Under the pieces are notes generated by a model that was given only the letters and a program-made list of their open reading frames with translations, searched no databases and was not told the origin of the DNA. 64,000 bases of DNA from Brevundimonas sp. GTDB lineage: Bacteria; Pseudomonadota; Alphaproteobacteria; Caulobacterales; Caulobacteraceae. The stretch lies in the NCBI RefSeq assembly GCF_029945885.1, contig NZ_JAQSDK010000004.1:248001-312000 (forward strand), written 5' to 3'. Numbering within the stretch: position 1 is the stretch's first letter; every line of letters begins with the position of its first letter. The translations under genes were made by a program, and so were the position numbers. This document shows positions 39,628 to 47,528 of this stretch, one piece after another.

Positions 39628-41511
39628 ATGGCTGGCGGCGAAGCTTTGAAGACGGTTGAATTCCAGTCGGTTGCGGCTGCGGACACGGCTGATCGCCCGC
39701 TGCTGTCGGTGGTTCCGTCGCTGCAACTGGACCGGTCGCGCGACGACCTGCTGACCGCCTTCGGCAAGAAAACCCTCGAGGACCGCTATCTGCTGCCCGG
39801 CGAGAGCTACCAGGACATGTTCGCCCGCGTCGCCACCGCCTATGCCGACGACGCCGACCACGCCCAGCGCGTCTATGACTATATGTCCAAGCTGTGGTTC
39901 ATGCCCTCGACCCCGGTGCTGTCGAACGGCGGGGCCGATCGCGGCCTGCCGATCTCCTGCTTCCTCAACGCCGTGGCTGACAGTCTCGACGGCATCCAGT
40001 CGGTCTGGAACGAAAATGTCGCCCTGGCCTCGAACGGCGGCGGCATCGGCACCTACTGGGGCGGCGTCCGCTCCATCGGCGAGAAGGTCAAGGGCGCGGG
40101 CCAGACCAGCGGCATCATCCCCTTTATCCGCGTGATGGACTCCCTGACACTGGCCATTTCTCAGGGCTCGCTGCGTCGCGGCTCGGCCGCCGTCTATCTG
40201 GACGTCCACCACCCCGAGATCGAGGAGTTCCTCGAGATCCGCAAACCGTCGGGCGACTTCAACCGCAAATCCCTGAACCTGCACCACGGCATCAACATCA
40301 CCGACGCCTTCATGGAGGCGGTGCGCGACGGGCGCACCTTCGACCTGCTGTCGCCGAAGGACCAGGAGGTCATCCGCACGGTTGACGCCCGAAGCCTGTG
40401 GCAGAAGATCCTCGAGATCCGCCTGCAGACCGGCGAGCCCTATCTGATCTTTTCGGACACGGTGAACCGCCAGATGCCGCAGCATCAGCGCGATCTGGGC
40501 CTGAAGGTCAAACAGTCCAACCTGTGTTCGGAGATCATGCTCCACACCGGCCGCGACCATCTGGGCGTCGACCGGACCGCCGTCTGCTGCCTGTCCTCGG
40601 TCAATGCCGAGACCTTCCTCGAATGGCGCGAGGAGCCGAAATTCATCGAGGACGTGATGCGTTTCCTCGACAATGTGCTGGAAGACTTCATCCGTCGCGC
40701 CCCGCCGGAGATGGCCGCGGCCGTCTATTCGGCCAAGCGCGAGCGCTCGGTGGGTCTGGGCCTGATGGGCTTCCACTCCTTCCTGCAGGCCCAGGGAGTC
40801 GCTTTCGAAAGCGCCATGGCCAAGTCGTGGAACATGCGGCTGTTCAAGCATCTGCGCCGCGAGGCCGACAAGGCCAGCCGCCTGCTGGCCGAGGAAAAGG
40901 GGGCCTGTGAGGACGCCGCCGAGCGCGGCGTGATGGAGCGGTTCAGCCACAAGCTGGCCATCGCCCCGACCGCCTCGATCTCGATCATCTGCGGCGGCAC
41001 CAGCGCCGGCATCGAACCGATCCCGGCCAATATCTATACCCACAAGACCCTGTCGGGCTCCTTCGCCGTCAAGAACCCCTATCTGGAGAAGATCCTCGGC
41101 GAAAAGGGTCTGGATACCGATGCCATCTGGTCGTCGATCCTCGAGCATGAGGGCTCGGTCCAGCATCTCGATGGGCTGAACGACGACGAAAAGTCGATCT
41201 TCAAGACCGCCTTCGAACTGGACCAGCGCTGGATCGTCGAACTGTCCGCCGATCGCACCCCCGAAATCTGCCAGGCCCAGTCGATCAACCTGTTCATCCC
41301 GGGTGACGTCAACAAATGGGACCTGCACATGCTGCACTGGTCGGCATGGGAGCGGGGGCTGAAATCCCTTTACTATCTGCGGTCCAAATCGGTGCAGCGG
41401 GCCGCCTTCGCCGGTTCGGAAGACAAGGTCGAGGCCGAAATCGACCCGAACCAGCCGGATCTCTTCAGCGCCGCGCCCACCGACTATGACGAGTGCCTCG
41501 CCTGCCAGTAG
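39628..41511 (+). CDS. nrdA: Ribonucleoside-diphosphate reductase alpha subunit (class I)
   Basis: A 627-residue protein that reduces ribonucleotides to deoxyribonucleotides. The start is the ATG giving MAGGEALKTVEFQSVAAADT. Catalytic cysteines are visible: ISCFLNAV, the radical-site NLCSEIMLHT and VCCLSSVN; the C-terminal shuttle pair is CLACQ. FSHKLAIAPTASISIICGGT is another family segment. The N-terminal ATP-cone (overall activity site) of the E. coli type is absent, giving a shorter protein. No nrdB follows; the radical subunit must be encoded elsewhere. Confidence 0.96.
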   Translation: MAGGEALKTVEFQSVAAADTADRPLLSVVPSLQLDRSRDDLLTAFGKKTLEDRYLLPGESYQDMFARVATAYADDADHAQRVYDYMSKLWFMPSTPVLSNGGADRGLPISCFLNAVADSLDGIQSVWNENVALASNGGGIGTYWGGVRSIGEKVKGAGQTSGIIPFIRVMDSLTLAISQGSLRRGSAAVYLDVHHPEIEEFLEIRKPSGDFNRKSLNLHHGINITDAFMEAVRDGRTFDLLSPKDQEVIRTVDARSLWQKILEIRLQTGEPYLIFSDTVNRQMPQHQRDLGLKVKQSNLCSEIMLHTGRDHLGVDRTAVCCLSSVNAETFLEWREEPKFIEDVMRFLDNVLEDFIRRAPPEMAAAVYSAKRERSVGLGLMGFHSFLQAQGVAFESAMAKSWNMRLFKHLRREADKASRLLAEEKGACEDAAERGVMERFSHKLAIAPTASISIICGGTSAGIEPIPANIYTHKTLSGSFAVKNPYLEKILGEKGLDTDAIWSSILEHEGSVQHLDGLNDDEKSIFKTAFELDQRWIVELSADRTPEICQAQSINLFIPGDVNKWDLHMLHWSAWERGLKSLYYLRSKSVQRAAFAGSEDKVEAEIDPNQPDLFSAAPTDYDECLACQ

Positions 41512-41527
41512 GGCGAGGCCGTCGCCC
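41511..41527 (+). terminator. Hairpin at the end of nrdA
   Basis: GGGCGA and TCGCCC form a six-base stem around GGCCG, beginning at the last base of the stop codon. Confidence 0.55.
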
Positions 41528-41682
41528 TGACGGCACGCGACCGGTCAGGACAGATGCCTGCCCTGGAACCCGTGTGTGACCCCGACGTTTGCGTCCTGGT
41601 CGCACATTGCGAAAATGTGTGTTGGCGAACAGGGGCATCTGATACAGGATTTCCTATCGCTAACGGACTGAGGGGCCCGTTG

Positions 41683-42564
41683 ATGCGTCTGGCGACGATC
41701 ATGTCTGGAGTGGGGATGGCGCTGATCTGCGCCAGCGCCAATTCGGCCATTGCCCAGGCCGCGCCGACCTCCTGGATCGTCGACACCGCCGTTGCGCTGG
41801 ACGAACCTGCGCCGGCCACAGTCGCCGAGCTGCTGATCCAGCTCGATCATCACGCATCCCTGAACGACACCGACGCGGGCGGTTTTGCGCCGCCGCTAGA
41901 GGCGTCAGACCGGTTTGTGGATTCCGGTGCCGCCCCGCGCGCCACGGACCACCGTGATATCTGGTTCGAGACTCCTGAATTTACGGATCGCCTGCGCCTG
42001 CGCACCGAGGGAATCCTGCGCCGCGCCGACGGGGCCCCGGTGCCCGTCAGCCCGCTGGACGCGGCGGCGCTCGAATCCGAACACTATGACCTCAGCTATA
42101 TCCGGGGCTGGCCGGCCACCCTGGGCTATACGGCCTCGGGCCTGGAAGTGACCCTGACCCCGCACGCCGGGCTCGGGATCGGCACCCGCGGCGGCACGGC
42201 CGAAGCCGGGGCGATCCTGAAGATCGGCACGGATATGGAGCATCTGGTTCCCGCCGGCAGCACGACCTTCGGTGAGCGGGCCCGCTGGTACATCTATGCC
42301 GCCGGATCGGGACGGGCAGTCGGCTATAATTTCGCCCGTACCCGTGACGGGGAGTTTGCCCGCTCCGGTGTCAGCCATGATTCCAGCAATTTCGCCGGTG
42401 ACGCCTCACTGGGCGTCGCCTTCCGCAAGGGCGACCTTCAGAGCTCGATCGGCGTGATCTATCGCGAGTTGGGCCCGTCTGACCTGCGCACCGGCTATGG
42501 TGTCGATACCGATATATCCGAGGGCGTGTTCGCCTTTCAGCTGTCGATCAAACCCGGCTGGTGA
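41683..42564 (+). CDS. LpxR-like outer-membrane lipid A-modifying protein
   Basis: A 293-residue protein. The start MRLATIMSGVGMALICASAN gives a signal peptide ending AIAQA, with GAGGGG upstream. The C-terminal half has the pattern of LpxR (DUF2219): GRAVGYNFARTRDGEFARSG, SNFAGDASLGVAFRKGDL and SSIGVIYRELG, ending as a barrel strand with terminal Trp. LpxR removes the 3'-acyloxyacyl group of lipid A. The N-terminal catalytic residues of LpxR are not obvious, so activity is uncertain. The gene abuts the convergent ggt with no spacer. Confidence 0.6.
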   Translation: MRLATIMSGVGMALICASANSAIAQAAPTSWIVDTAVALDEPAPATVAELLIQLDHHASLNDTDAGGFAPPLEASDRFVDSGAAPRATDHRDIWFETPEFTDRLRLRTEGILRRADGAPVPVSPLDAAALESEHYDLSYIRGWPATLGYTASGLEVTLTPHAGLGIGTRGGTAEAGAILKIGTDMEHLVPAGSTTFGERARWYIYAAGSGRAVGYNFARTRDGEFARSGVSHDSSNFAGDASLGVAFRKGDLQSSIGVIYRELGPSDLRTGYGVDTDISEGVFAFQLSIKPGW

Positions 42565-44322
42565 TCACCGCCCGGACGCCGGGTCGGCCGTCGCCACCAC
42601 GCCCTCGCGCCGGTCATCGGCTCCCCCGTCCCAGTGGCCGTCGCGCCAGAGGCCACCATGCAGGCCGGAGTTCTCGCTCGCATTGGGGCGTAGCTCGATG
42701 CCGCGCGCCGCCAGATCCGCTGCCAGGGCGGCGGCGAAACGGTCGGTATCGGCCCCGAAGCCGTCACCCTTGGCTACCAGGTTGGGCAGGTCGAAGGCGG
42801 TCTGGACCGGGAGGTTCCAGTCCAGGGTCGCGATCAGGGCCTTGGCGTTATAGGCGAGGATCGATGAGCCCCCCGGTGACCCCAGGGCCCCGACCAGCCG
42901 CCCCTGACGGTCGAGGATGATCACCGGTGACATCGACGAGCGCGGCCGCTTGCCCGCCGCCACCGCATTGGCGGCCGGACCGCCGTCGGGCCGGGTGGGT
43001 TCGAACGAGAAGTCGGTCAGCTGGTTGTTGAGGAAGAAGCCGCCGGTCATACGGCCCGAGCCGAACACGCTCTCGACCGTTGTGGTCATGCTGACGGCAT
43101 TGCCGGCGGCGTCGACGATGACGACATGCGAAGTTCCGGCGGGTTCGGCGGTTGCGTCCGCGCCCCGAAAGATGCCCCCCGGCGGTGTTCCGGCCGCAGC
43201 GGCCCCGTTCAGGCCCGGTGCCAGGGCCGCCCGACCGGCGACATAGGCCGGGTCCAGAAGTCCGGCGACCGGCACCCCGACAAAGGCCGGGTCACCGACA
43301 TAGCGGTTGCGGTCGGCGTACATTAGCCGTTGCAGCTGGGCGAAGGCCGTCCAGGCCGCGGCACTGTCAGGCCCCTGATCGATGTCCGGAGTCTGTTCCG
43401 CCATGGCCAGAAGCTGCAGCAGGGCCACGCCGCTGGACGGGGGGGGCGGGACGCAGATCACATAGATCCGGTAGGGGCGGCACAGGGCCCCGCGCTCGAT
43501 CGGGCTGTAGGCGGCGATGTCGGCCGTGGTCAGGTCACCGGGCCGGGGCGCTTCGGCCACGGTGGCGGCGATGCCCTCGGCAATCGGGCCGCGATAGAAG
43601 GCCTGCGGCCCGCCCGCGGCGATCCGCGCGAGGGTCTCGGCATAGGCCGGATTTCGCAGCCGGTCCCCGGCACCATAGCGGCCGCCGTCGGGCCGGGTGA
43701 AATAGGCGTCGGCCCACCCGGTACGGGCCTGTCCGGCGGGGGCGGCGATGAAGCCGGCCAGGCGCGGGCTGACAATGAACCCGTCAAGGGCCAGGGCTGC
43801 GGCGTCGCCGAACAGCCCGGCCCACGCCAGGGAGCCGTGATCGTGCTGGGCCAGGCCCAGCATGGCCACGACGCCCGGCGTGCCGGTCGAGCGCCCGCTC
43901 AGCACCGCATCACCGAACCCCAGCGGCTTGCCGTCCTCATAGAAGAGCCGGGCCGTGGCCGAGGCCGGGGCCGTTTCACGCCCGTCATAGGCGGTGACCT
44001 CGCCGGTGGCGGCGTCGAAATGCATCAGGAAGGCCCCGCCGCCGAGACCGGACGACTGGGGTTCGACCAGGCCCAGCACAGCCTGAACCGCCACCGCCGC
44101 ATCAACCGCCGACCCGCCGCGTTGCAGCACCGCCATCCCGGCCGCGACCGCCAGCGGATTGGCGGCGGCGACGAACGGTCCGCGGGCGGGGAGCGGGGCC
44201 GCTTCCGCGGCGGTGACCGCTCCCGGCACCGTTGGCCAGCGCGGCAGGGTCCCGCAGGCCGTCGTCACGGTCAGAACGACCGACAGGGACAGGACGGCGA
44301 GCGACGAACGGACAGGGCGCAT
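42565..44322 (-). CDS. ggt: Gamma-glutamyltransferase
   Basis: A 585-residue exported enzyme that cleaves the gamma-glutamyl bond of glutathione. The start MRPVRSSLAVLSLSVVLTVT has a lipobox ending TTAC, so it is probably a periplasmic lipoprotein. The autoprocessing site that frees the nucleophilic Thr is GTSHVVIVDAAGNAVSMTTT. Other marks are PQSSGLGGGAFLMH, DGRETAP and GSPGGSSI. Upstream frame sequence that overlaps the tRNA is non-coding. Its stop is directly next to the stop of the convergent LpxR-like gene. Confidence 0.95.
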   Translation of the reverse strand: MRPVRSSLAVLSLSVVLTVTTACGTLPRWPTVPGAVTAAEAAPLPARGPFVAAANPLAVAAGMAVLQRGGSAVDAAVAVQAVLGLVEPQSSGLGGGAFLMHFDAATGEVTAYDGRETAPASATARLFYEDGKPLGFGDAVLSGRSTGTPGVVAMLGLAQHDHGSLAWAGLFGDAAALALDGFIVSPRLAGFIAAPAGQARTGWADAYFTRPDGGRYGAGDRLRNPAYAETLARIAAGGPQAFYRGPIAEGIAATVAEAPRPGDLTTADIAAYSPIERGALCRPYRIYVICVPPPPSSGVALLQLLAMAEQTPDIDQGPDSAAAWTAFAQLQRLMYADRNRYVGDPAFVGVPVAGLLDPAYVAGRAALAPGLNGAAAAGTPPGGIFRGADATAEPAGTSHVVIVDAAGNAVSMTTTVESVFGSGRMTGGFFLNNQLTDFSFEPTRPDGGPAANAVAAGKRPRSSMSPVIILDRQGRLVGALGSPGGSSILAYNAKALIATLDWNLPVQTAFDLPNLVAKGDGFGADTDRFAAALAADLAARGIELRPNASENSGLHGGLWRDGHWDGGADDRREGVVATADPASGR

Positions 44323-44465
44323 GGGCGGTCTCGGCAAGGGCGACGGACAGACCCCAGACCTAGGCTGCGCTCCCCGCTTCGCCAAGCCCGCAAAAACTCT
44401 CCGAACCGGCTTGCGCCCCGCCGGCCGAGCGGCTAGATACCCGCCCTCGCCGTAAAGGCCTGTGC

Positions 44466-44542
44466 GCGCCCGTAGCTCAGCTGGATAGAGCATCAGACTA
44501 CGAATCTGAGGGTCGGACGTTCGAATCGTTCCGGGCGCGCCA
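44466..44542 (+). tRNA. tRNA-Arg (anticodon ACG)
   Basis: A 77-base cloverleaf. The acceptor stem GCGCCCG pairs with CGGGCGC, then discriminator G and encoded CCA. The anticodon arm is TCAGA, CTACGAA, TCTGA, giving anticodon ACG. The D-arm contains AGCTCAGCTGGATAGAGC and the T-arm GTTCGAATC. Its 3' part is the left attachment site of the island. Confidence 0.97.
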
Positions 44543-44545
44543 TTT
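44525..44545 (+). other. attL core: 3' end of tRNA-Arg
   Basis: A 21-bp stretch from ATCGTTCCGG through CGCCATTT that recurs exactly at 58640-58660 in the same orientation. The tRNA remains intact at this end. Confidence 0.9.
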
Positions 44546-44723
44546 TCCTTTAAGTGTTGTTTTAACTCATCTTTCCGGTTTCCCGGCGATGGGTTTATCA
44601 ACCGGATTTACAACTATTTGGACACCGCCCGGCACCGGCCTCGATCCGGTGCTCGCGCTTGGTTTATCGTCGCATTTTGATGCCAAAGGGTCCGGCGGCC
44701 CGACGCACCCACTCACGGATCTG

Positions 44724-45152
44724 CTATGGCAGCGCCGCTCTGGCGATTGCCCCGAGAGCTGACGTCGAGAACGCCGGATCAGAGTTGCGTGTCGCATGGC
44801 GAAGGGTCTTGATCACCTCCGCCTCGTTGGCGCTCATAAGTCGCCTCTCCAGGACCTCGATGAGTATGGACGGGGCGGTGTCGTTCCTCGCCTTGTATTG
44901 ACGAAGCCAAAGGACGAACAGGGACACCATGTCGACCCTGAGCAGTTCGGCGATCTTGGGAAGGCGTGACAGTGGGACAGCTGTCCGTCCTGTTCGCCAC
45001 ATCGAGATGTTGTTCGCAGCCATGAAGCCGAACTTGCTTGCGGCTTCGTCATTGGTGAGGCCAGTAGATCCCCATTTGGCATCTATGAACTCAGACAGCG
45101 GGGATGTTTTTGCGGACTTTGATGCCACGCGAGGACGACCAGCTTTAGACAT
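44724..45152 (-). CDS. XRE-like helix-turn-helix regulator of the island
   Basis: A 142-residue protein from the ATG at 45152 (MSKAGRPRVASKSAKTSPLS). Residues about 18-75 fit an HTH fold: LSEFIDAKWGSTGLTNDEAA, SKFGFMAANNISMWRTGRTA, VPLSRLPKIAELLRVD. The rest is helical with no known domain. An 18-bp palindrome lies just upstream, so it likely represses itself. It is divergent from the nuclease-helicase genes and may work like the control proteins of restriction-modification systems. Confidence 0.72.
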   Translation of the reverse strand: MSKAGRPRVASKSAKTSPLSEFIDAKWGSTGLTNDEAASKFGFMAANNISMWRTGRTAVPLSRLPKIAELLRVDMVSLFVLWLRQYKARNDTAPSILIEVLERRLMSANEAEVIKTLRHATRNSDPAFSTSALGAIARAALP

Positions 45153-45166
45153 TATACTTCTTTCTG

Positions 45167-45184
45167 TTGAACAATATCGTTCAA
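45167..45184. promoter_or_regulatory. 18-bp palindromic operator candidate
   Basis: TTGAACAATATCGTTCAA has perfect 6-bp arms (TTGAAC/GTTCAA) and lies 14 bases upstream of the regulator start, in an AT-rich stretch unlike the surrounding DNA. Probable binding site of the XRE-like protein. Confidence 0.65.
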
Positions 45185-45258
45185 GCAGGATCAATACACT
45201 GACTACTTATTCCCTCTGTCGGCGATGTTGATCACATATCCACTTGCCGGACCATCCT

Positions 45259-45606
45259 CTAAACATCGTCGAGCACCAACGCGCTCAGCATGTCTTCTAC
45301 AATCGCTCTGAACCGGTGCTGGACGCGCAACTCTGGTGCTCCGGTCCGGTAGCGAACGAACCGCGCGAAATCGCTCCAGCGGACTCGCTGTAGAGTCGCC
45401 CGCACGCTACGTGCAGGTCGATGATATTGCCCTAACCGTGTCCCGCTTCGCCGAGCAATTCCTCGGATCGTGTTCCACAGAACCCCGGGACCGATGACAA
45501 CCCGCTCAGCGCCAGAAGAAACATAGGCGCGGCCCCACAAATACGACGCTGAACGACTGCCTTGTCCGTCGAAGGTGGAGCTTTCGATTACGAGTATCGA
45601 CTTCAA
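45259..45606 (-). CDS. Possible hypothetical protein in the regulator-nuclease gap
   Basis: A 115-residue frame opening with a TTG start (MKSILVIESSTFDGQGSRSA). Composition is plausible for a protein, with several Trp and Tyr, but there is no family match and the ribosome site (GAGG directly before the TTG) is too close. It covers most of the 600-base gap between the regulator and the nuclease ATG. The gap may instead be a leader and promoter region. Confidence 0.25.
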   Translation of the reverse strand: MKSILVIESSTFDGQGSRSASYLWGRAYVSSGAERVVIGPGVLWNTIRGIARRSGTRLGQYHRPARSVRATLQRVRWSDFARFVRYRTGAPELRVQHRFRAIVEDMLSALVLDDV

Positions 45607-45753
45607 CCTCTAGTGTGGGGTTTGACCCGTCCAAGACTCCGGGTAGTTCTTGAAAGTCGACGGCAGATCGACAAGCGCGGGGACGTCGATGATTTTCAAA
45701 CCGAACTGGCTCATTCGGTCGGAGGGTTCTCTCGCCTATCGCCGAGCCGCCCG

Positions 45754-46209
45754 ATGAAGGTTTCGATCCACGACCACTGCTGCGGTGGGGAACGAGTGCC
45801 ACCCGAACTCCTGGCGGAAATCATCAAGGCGGCCGAAGTCATTGATGTGCGCGCTGAGCGGGGTGCCGCCCCCCAGATTCGCCGTCAGTTCATGGCCAGC
45901 CTGAGGGAGGATGGCTGGTCTGGAGAGATCACCGTCTCACGGGACTCCGACGTCACCATCACCTCCATGCGCAAAAAGGTCGGCCTCTGCCTTCAGACCG
46001 GCAACATGGCGAGGATGTATGCTGACCTGATCAAGCTGCAGACCCTCTATCTGGACAATGCTATCGAAGCGGCAGTCATCGTCCTGCCGTCGCAGCCCCT
46101 AGCGCTCGCTATCGGCAGCAACATTGCCCAATCTGCTCGACTCGAGCGGGAGCTCGAAATCTACCGCAAGGCCTATAATGTGCCGACGCTCTTGCTCGGC
46201 TTGGAGTGA
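45754..46209 (+). CDS. BglII/BstYI-like restriction endonuclease family protein
   Basis: A 151-residue protein from the ATG at 45754 (MKVSIHDHCCGGERVPPELL). The frame is open from a TTG at 45562, so an N-terminal extension of up to 64 residues is possible. The C-terminal half matches the BglII/BstYI fold pattern: SMRKKVGLCLQTGNMARMYA, DLIKLQTLYLDNAIEAAVIV, LPSQPLALAIGSNIAQ and VPTLLLGLE. In BglII the active site is Asp, then Glu-x-Gln. Here the matching site reads Cys79-Leu80-Gln81, with Asp64/Asp66 before it, so the usual Glu appears replaced. Either catalysis differs or the protein only binds DNA. First gene of an overlapping four-gene run. Confidence 0.65.
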   Translation: MKVSIHDHCCGGERVPPELLAEIIKAAEVIDVRAERGAAPQIRRQFMASLREDGWSGEITVSRDSDVTITSMRKKVGLCLQTGNMARMYADLIKLQTLYLDNAIEAAVIVLPSQPLALAIGSNIAQSARLERELEIYRKAYNVPTLLLGLE

Positions 46210-46211
46210 GC

Positions 46212-47528
46212 ATGACCAACATCGCCATGCCTGACACCCCGAATGGCTCACGCTTTGGCTGGACAAAACCCGCACGCCGGGAAGAGTTCGAAACCCGCGG
46301 AAAGGCCGAGGGACTTCCGACCTACCGGGTGGTCTTCCAGGGGCAAACCAAGGACTTTCCCATCATTAGGGTGCCGATCGACCTGCCGAAATACCGGATG
46401 GTCAATGGCCGGACGGCGTCCCTGCAGGTGGAACACCTCGCGCTCAATCCTGACGACCGGCGCGACCTGTTCATCGGCGACCCCGAGATGTGGGACGCGC
46501 AAGAAGCCCAGCACGCCTTGTTGATCCAGCTCGGCCGCCAGTCGGAGCTCGATAAATATTTCGCTGACCCGGCGCACAAGCAAGTCGACCCGCTCCTGCT
46601 CGATCAGGACGGGTTCGCAGTGAACGGCAATCGGCGCCTCTCCGCCTGGCGCGATCTGATCCACAGCGATCCGGCCAAATACGGTCATTTCGAGCATATC
46701 GATGTCGTCGTCCTCCCTCACGCCACGGAGAAGGAGATCAACCAGCTGGAGGCGCGCCTTCAGATCGAGAAGGACATCCGCGCCGAATACGACTGGGACG
46801 CCGAAGCCAATATGATGCTGGTGAAAATGGAGCGGTTCGGCTTCACGCCGGCCGACCTCTGCCATCTTTACAAGATGAAGGAGGGCGATCTCCAGCAGCT
46901 GCTCGATATGCGCGAATACGCAGACGAATACCTCAGATCGCGCGGAAAGACCGACATGTGGTCCGAGGTTTCATCCCAGGAACACACGTTCCAGAGGCTG
47001 GTGCAAAGCCGTGGCAAGCTGTCCGGGGGCGTCGGGCGCAAGGAACTGTTTAAGGAAGCCGCCTTCGCCCTTATCGACGATCCGAGTGCTGTCGGCCGCC
47101 TCTACACCGCCATCCCCGAGCTCGCCCTCAGCTTGGATAAGGTCACGGAGCGGCTGGCGGGTGAGTTCGATGTGGCGTCCGATGTGCATGATGACGAGCT
47201 CGACGCACTGTTCGGTGGCGGAGTCGCGGACAATGCCTCAGATCGGGAGGCGGCCTTGGCCGCAGTTCTGCGCGACGAACAGAGCCTGCCCCGAGCCCGG
47301 GAAATCATCGCGGACGTCTTGGAATCCGAACGACAGCTCAAGAAGGACAACAAGAAAACCGGCTATCTGCTCGACATGTGCGCCAAAGCGAACAGCGCCC
47401 TGACTGTCGCGGCCAAGGACGGTCTGCGGCCGGAATCGAAGCTCGGCGGCGTGGAAAAACAGCTGAACGAGATCGACGCGAGGGTTGCTGTGATCCGGGC
47501 GTTCCTGGCCCAGCATGCTAAGGCTTGA
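46212..47528 (+). CDS. ParB/Srx-fold domain protein of the defence-like cluster
   Basis: A 438-residue protein. The ATG at 46212 has GGAG five bases upstream; a GTG at 46206 overlaps that site. A ParB-like N-domain lies at about residues 40-190: FPIIRVPIDLPKYRMVNGRT, then the GxRR-type signature LDQDGFAVNGNRRLSAWRDL and the conserved end HIDVVVLPHATEKEINQLEA. A helical middle (EYDWDAEANMMLVKMERFGF, with LCHLYKMKEGDLQQLL like an HTH) and a helical C-terminus follow. ParB-fold proteins can bind DNA, hydrolyse CTP or nick DNA; DndB and SspE of phosphorothioate systems use related motifs. It overlaps the helicase start by 14 bases. Confidence 0.7.
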   Translation: MTNIAMPDTPNGSRFGWTKPARREEFETRGKAEGLPTYRVVFQGQTKDFPIIRVPIDLPKYRMVNGRTASLQVEHLALNPDDRRDLFIGDPEMWDAQEAQHALLIQLGRQSELDKYFADPAHKQVDPLLLDQDGFAVNGNRRLSAWRDLIHSDPAKYGHFEHIDVVVLPHATEKEINQLEARLQIEKDIRAEYDWDAEANMMLVKMERFGFTPADLCHLYKMKEGDLQQLLDMREYADEYLRSRGKTDMWSEVSSQEHTFQRLVQSRGKLSGGVGRKELFKEAAFALIDDPSAVGRLYTAIPELALSLDKVTERLAGEFDVASDVHDDELDALFGGGVADNASDREAALAAVLRDEQSLPRAREIIADVLESERQLKKDNKKTGYLLDMCAKANSALTVAAKDGLRPESKLGGVEKQLNEIDARVAVIRAFLAQHAKA

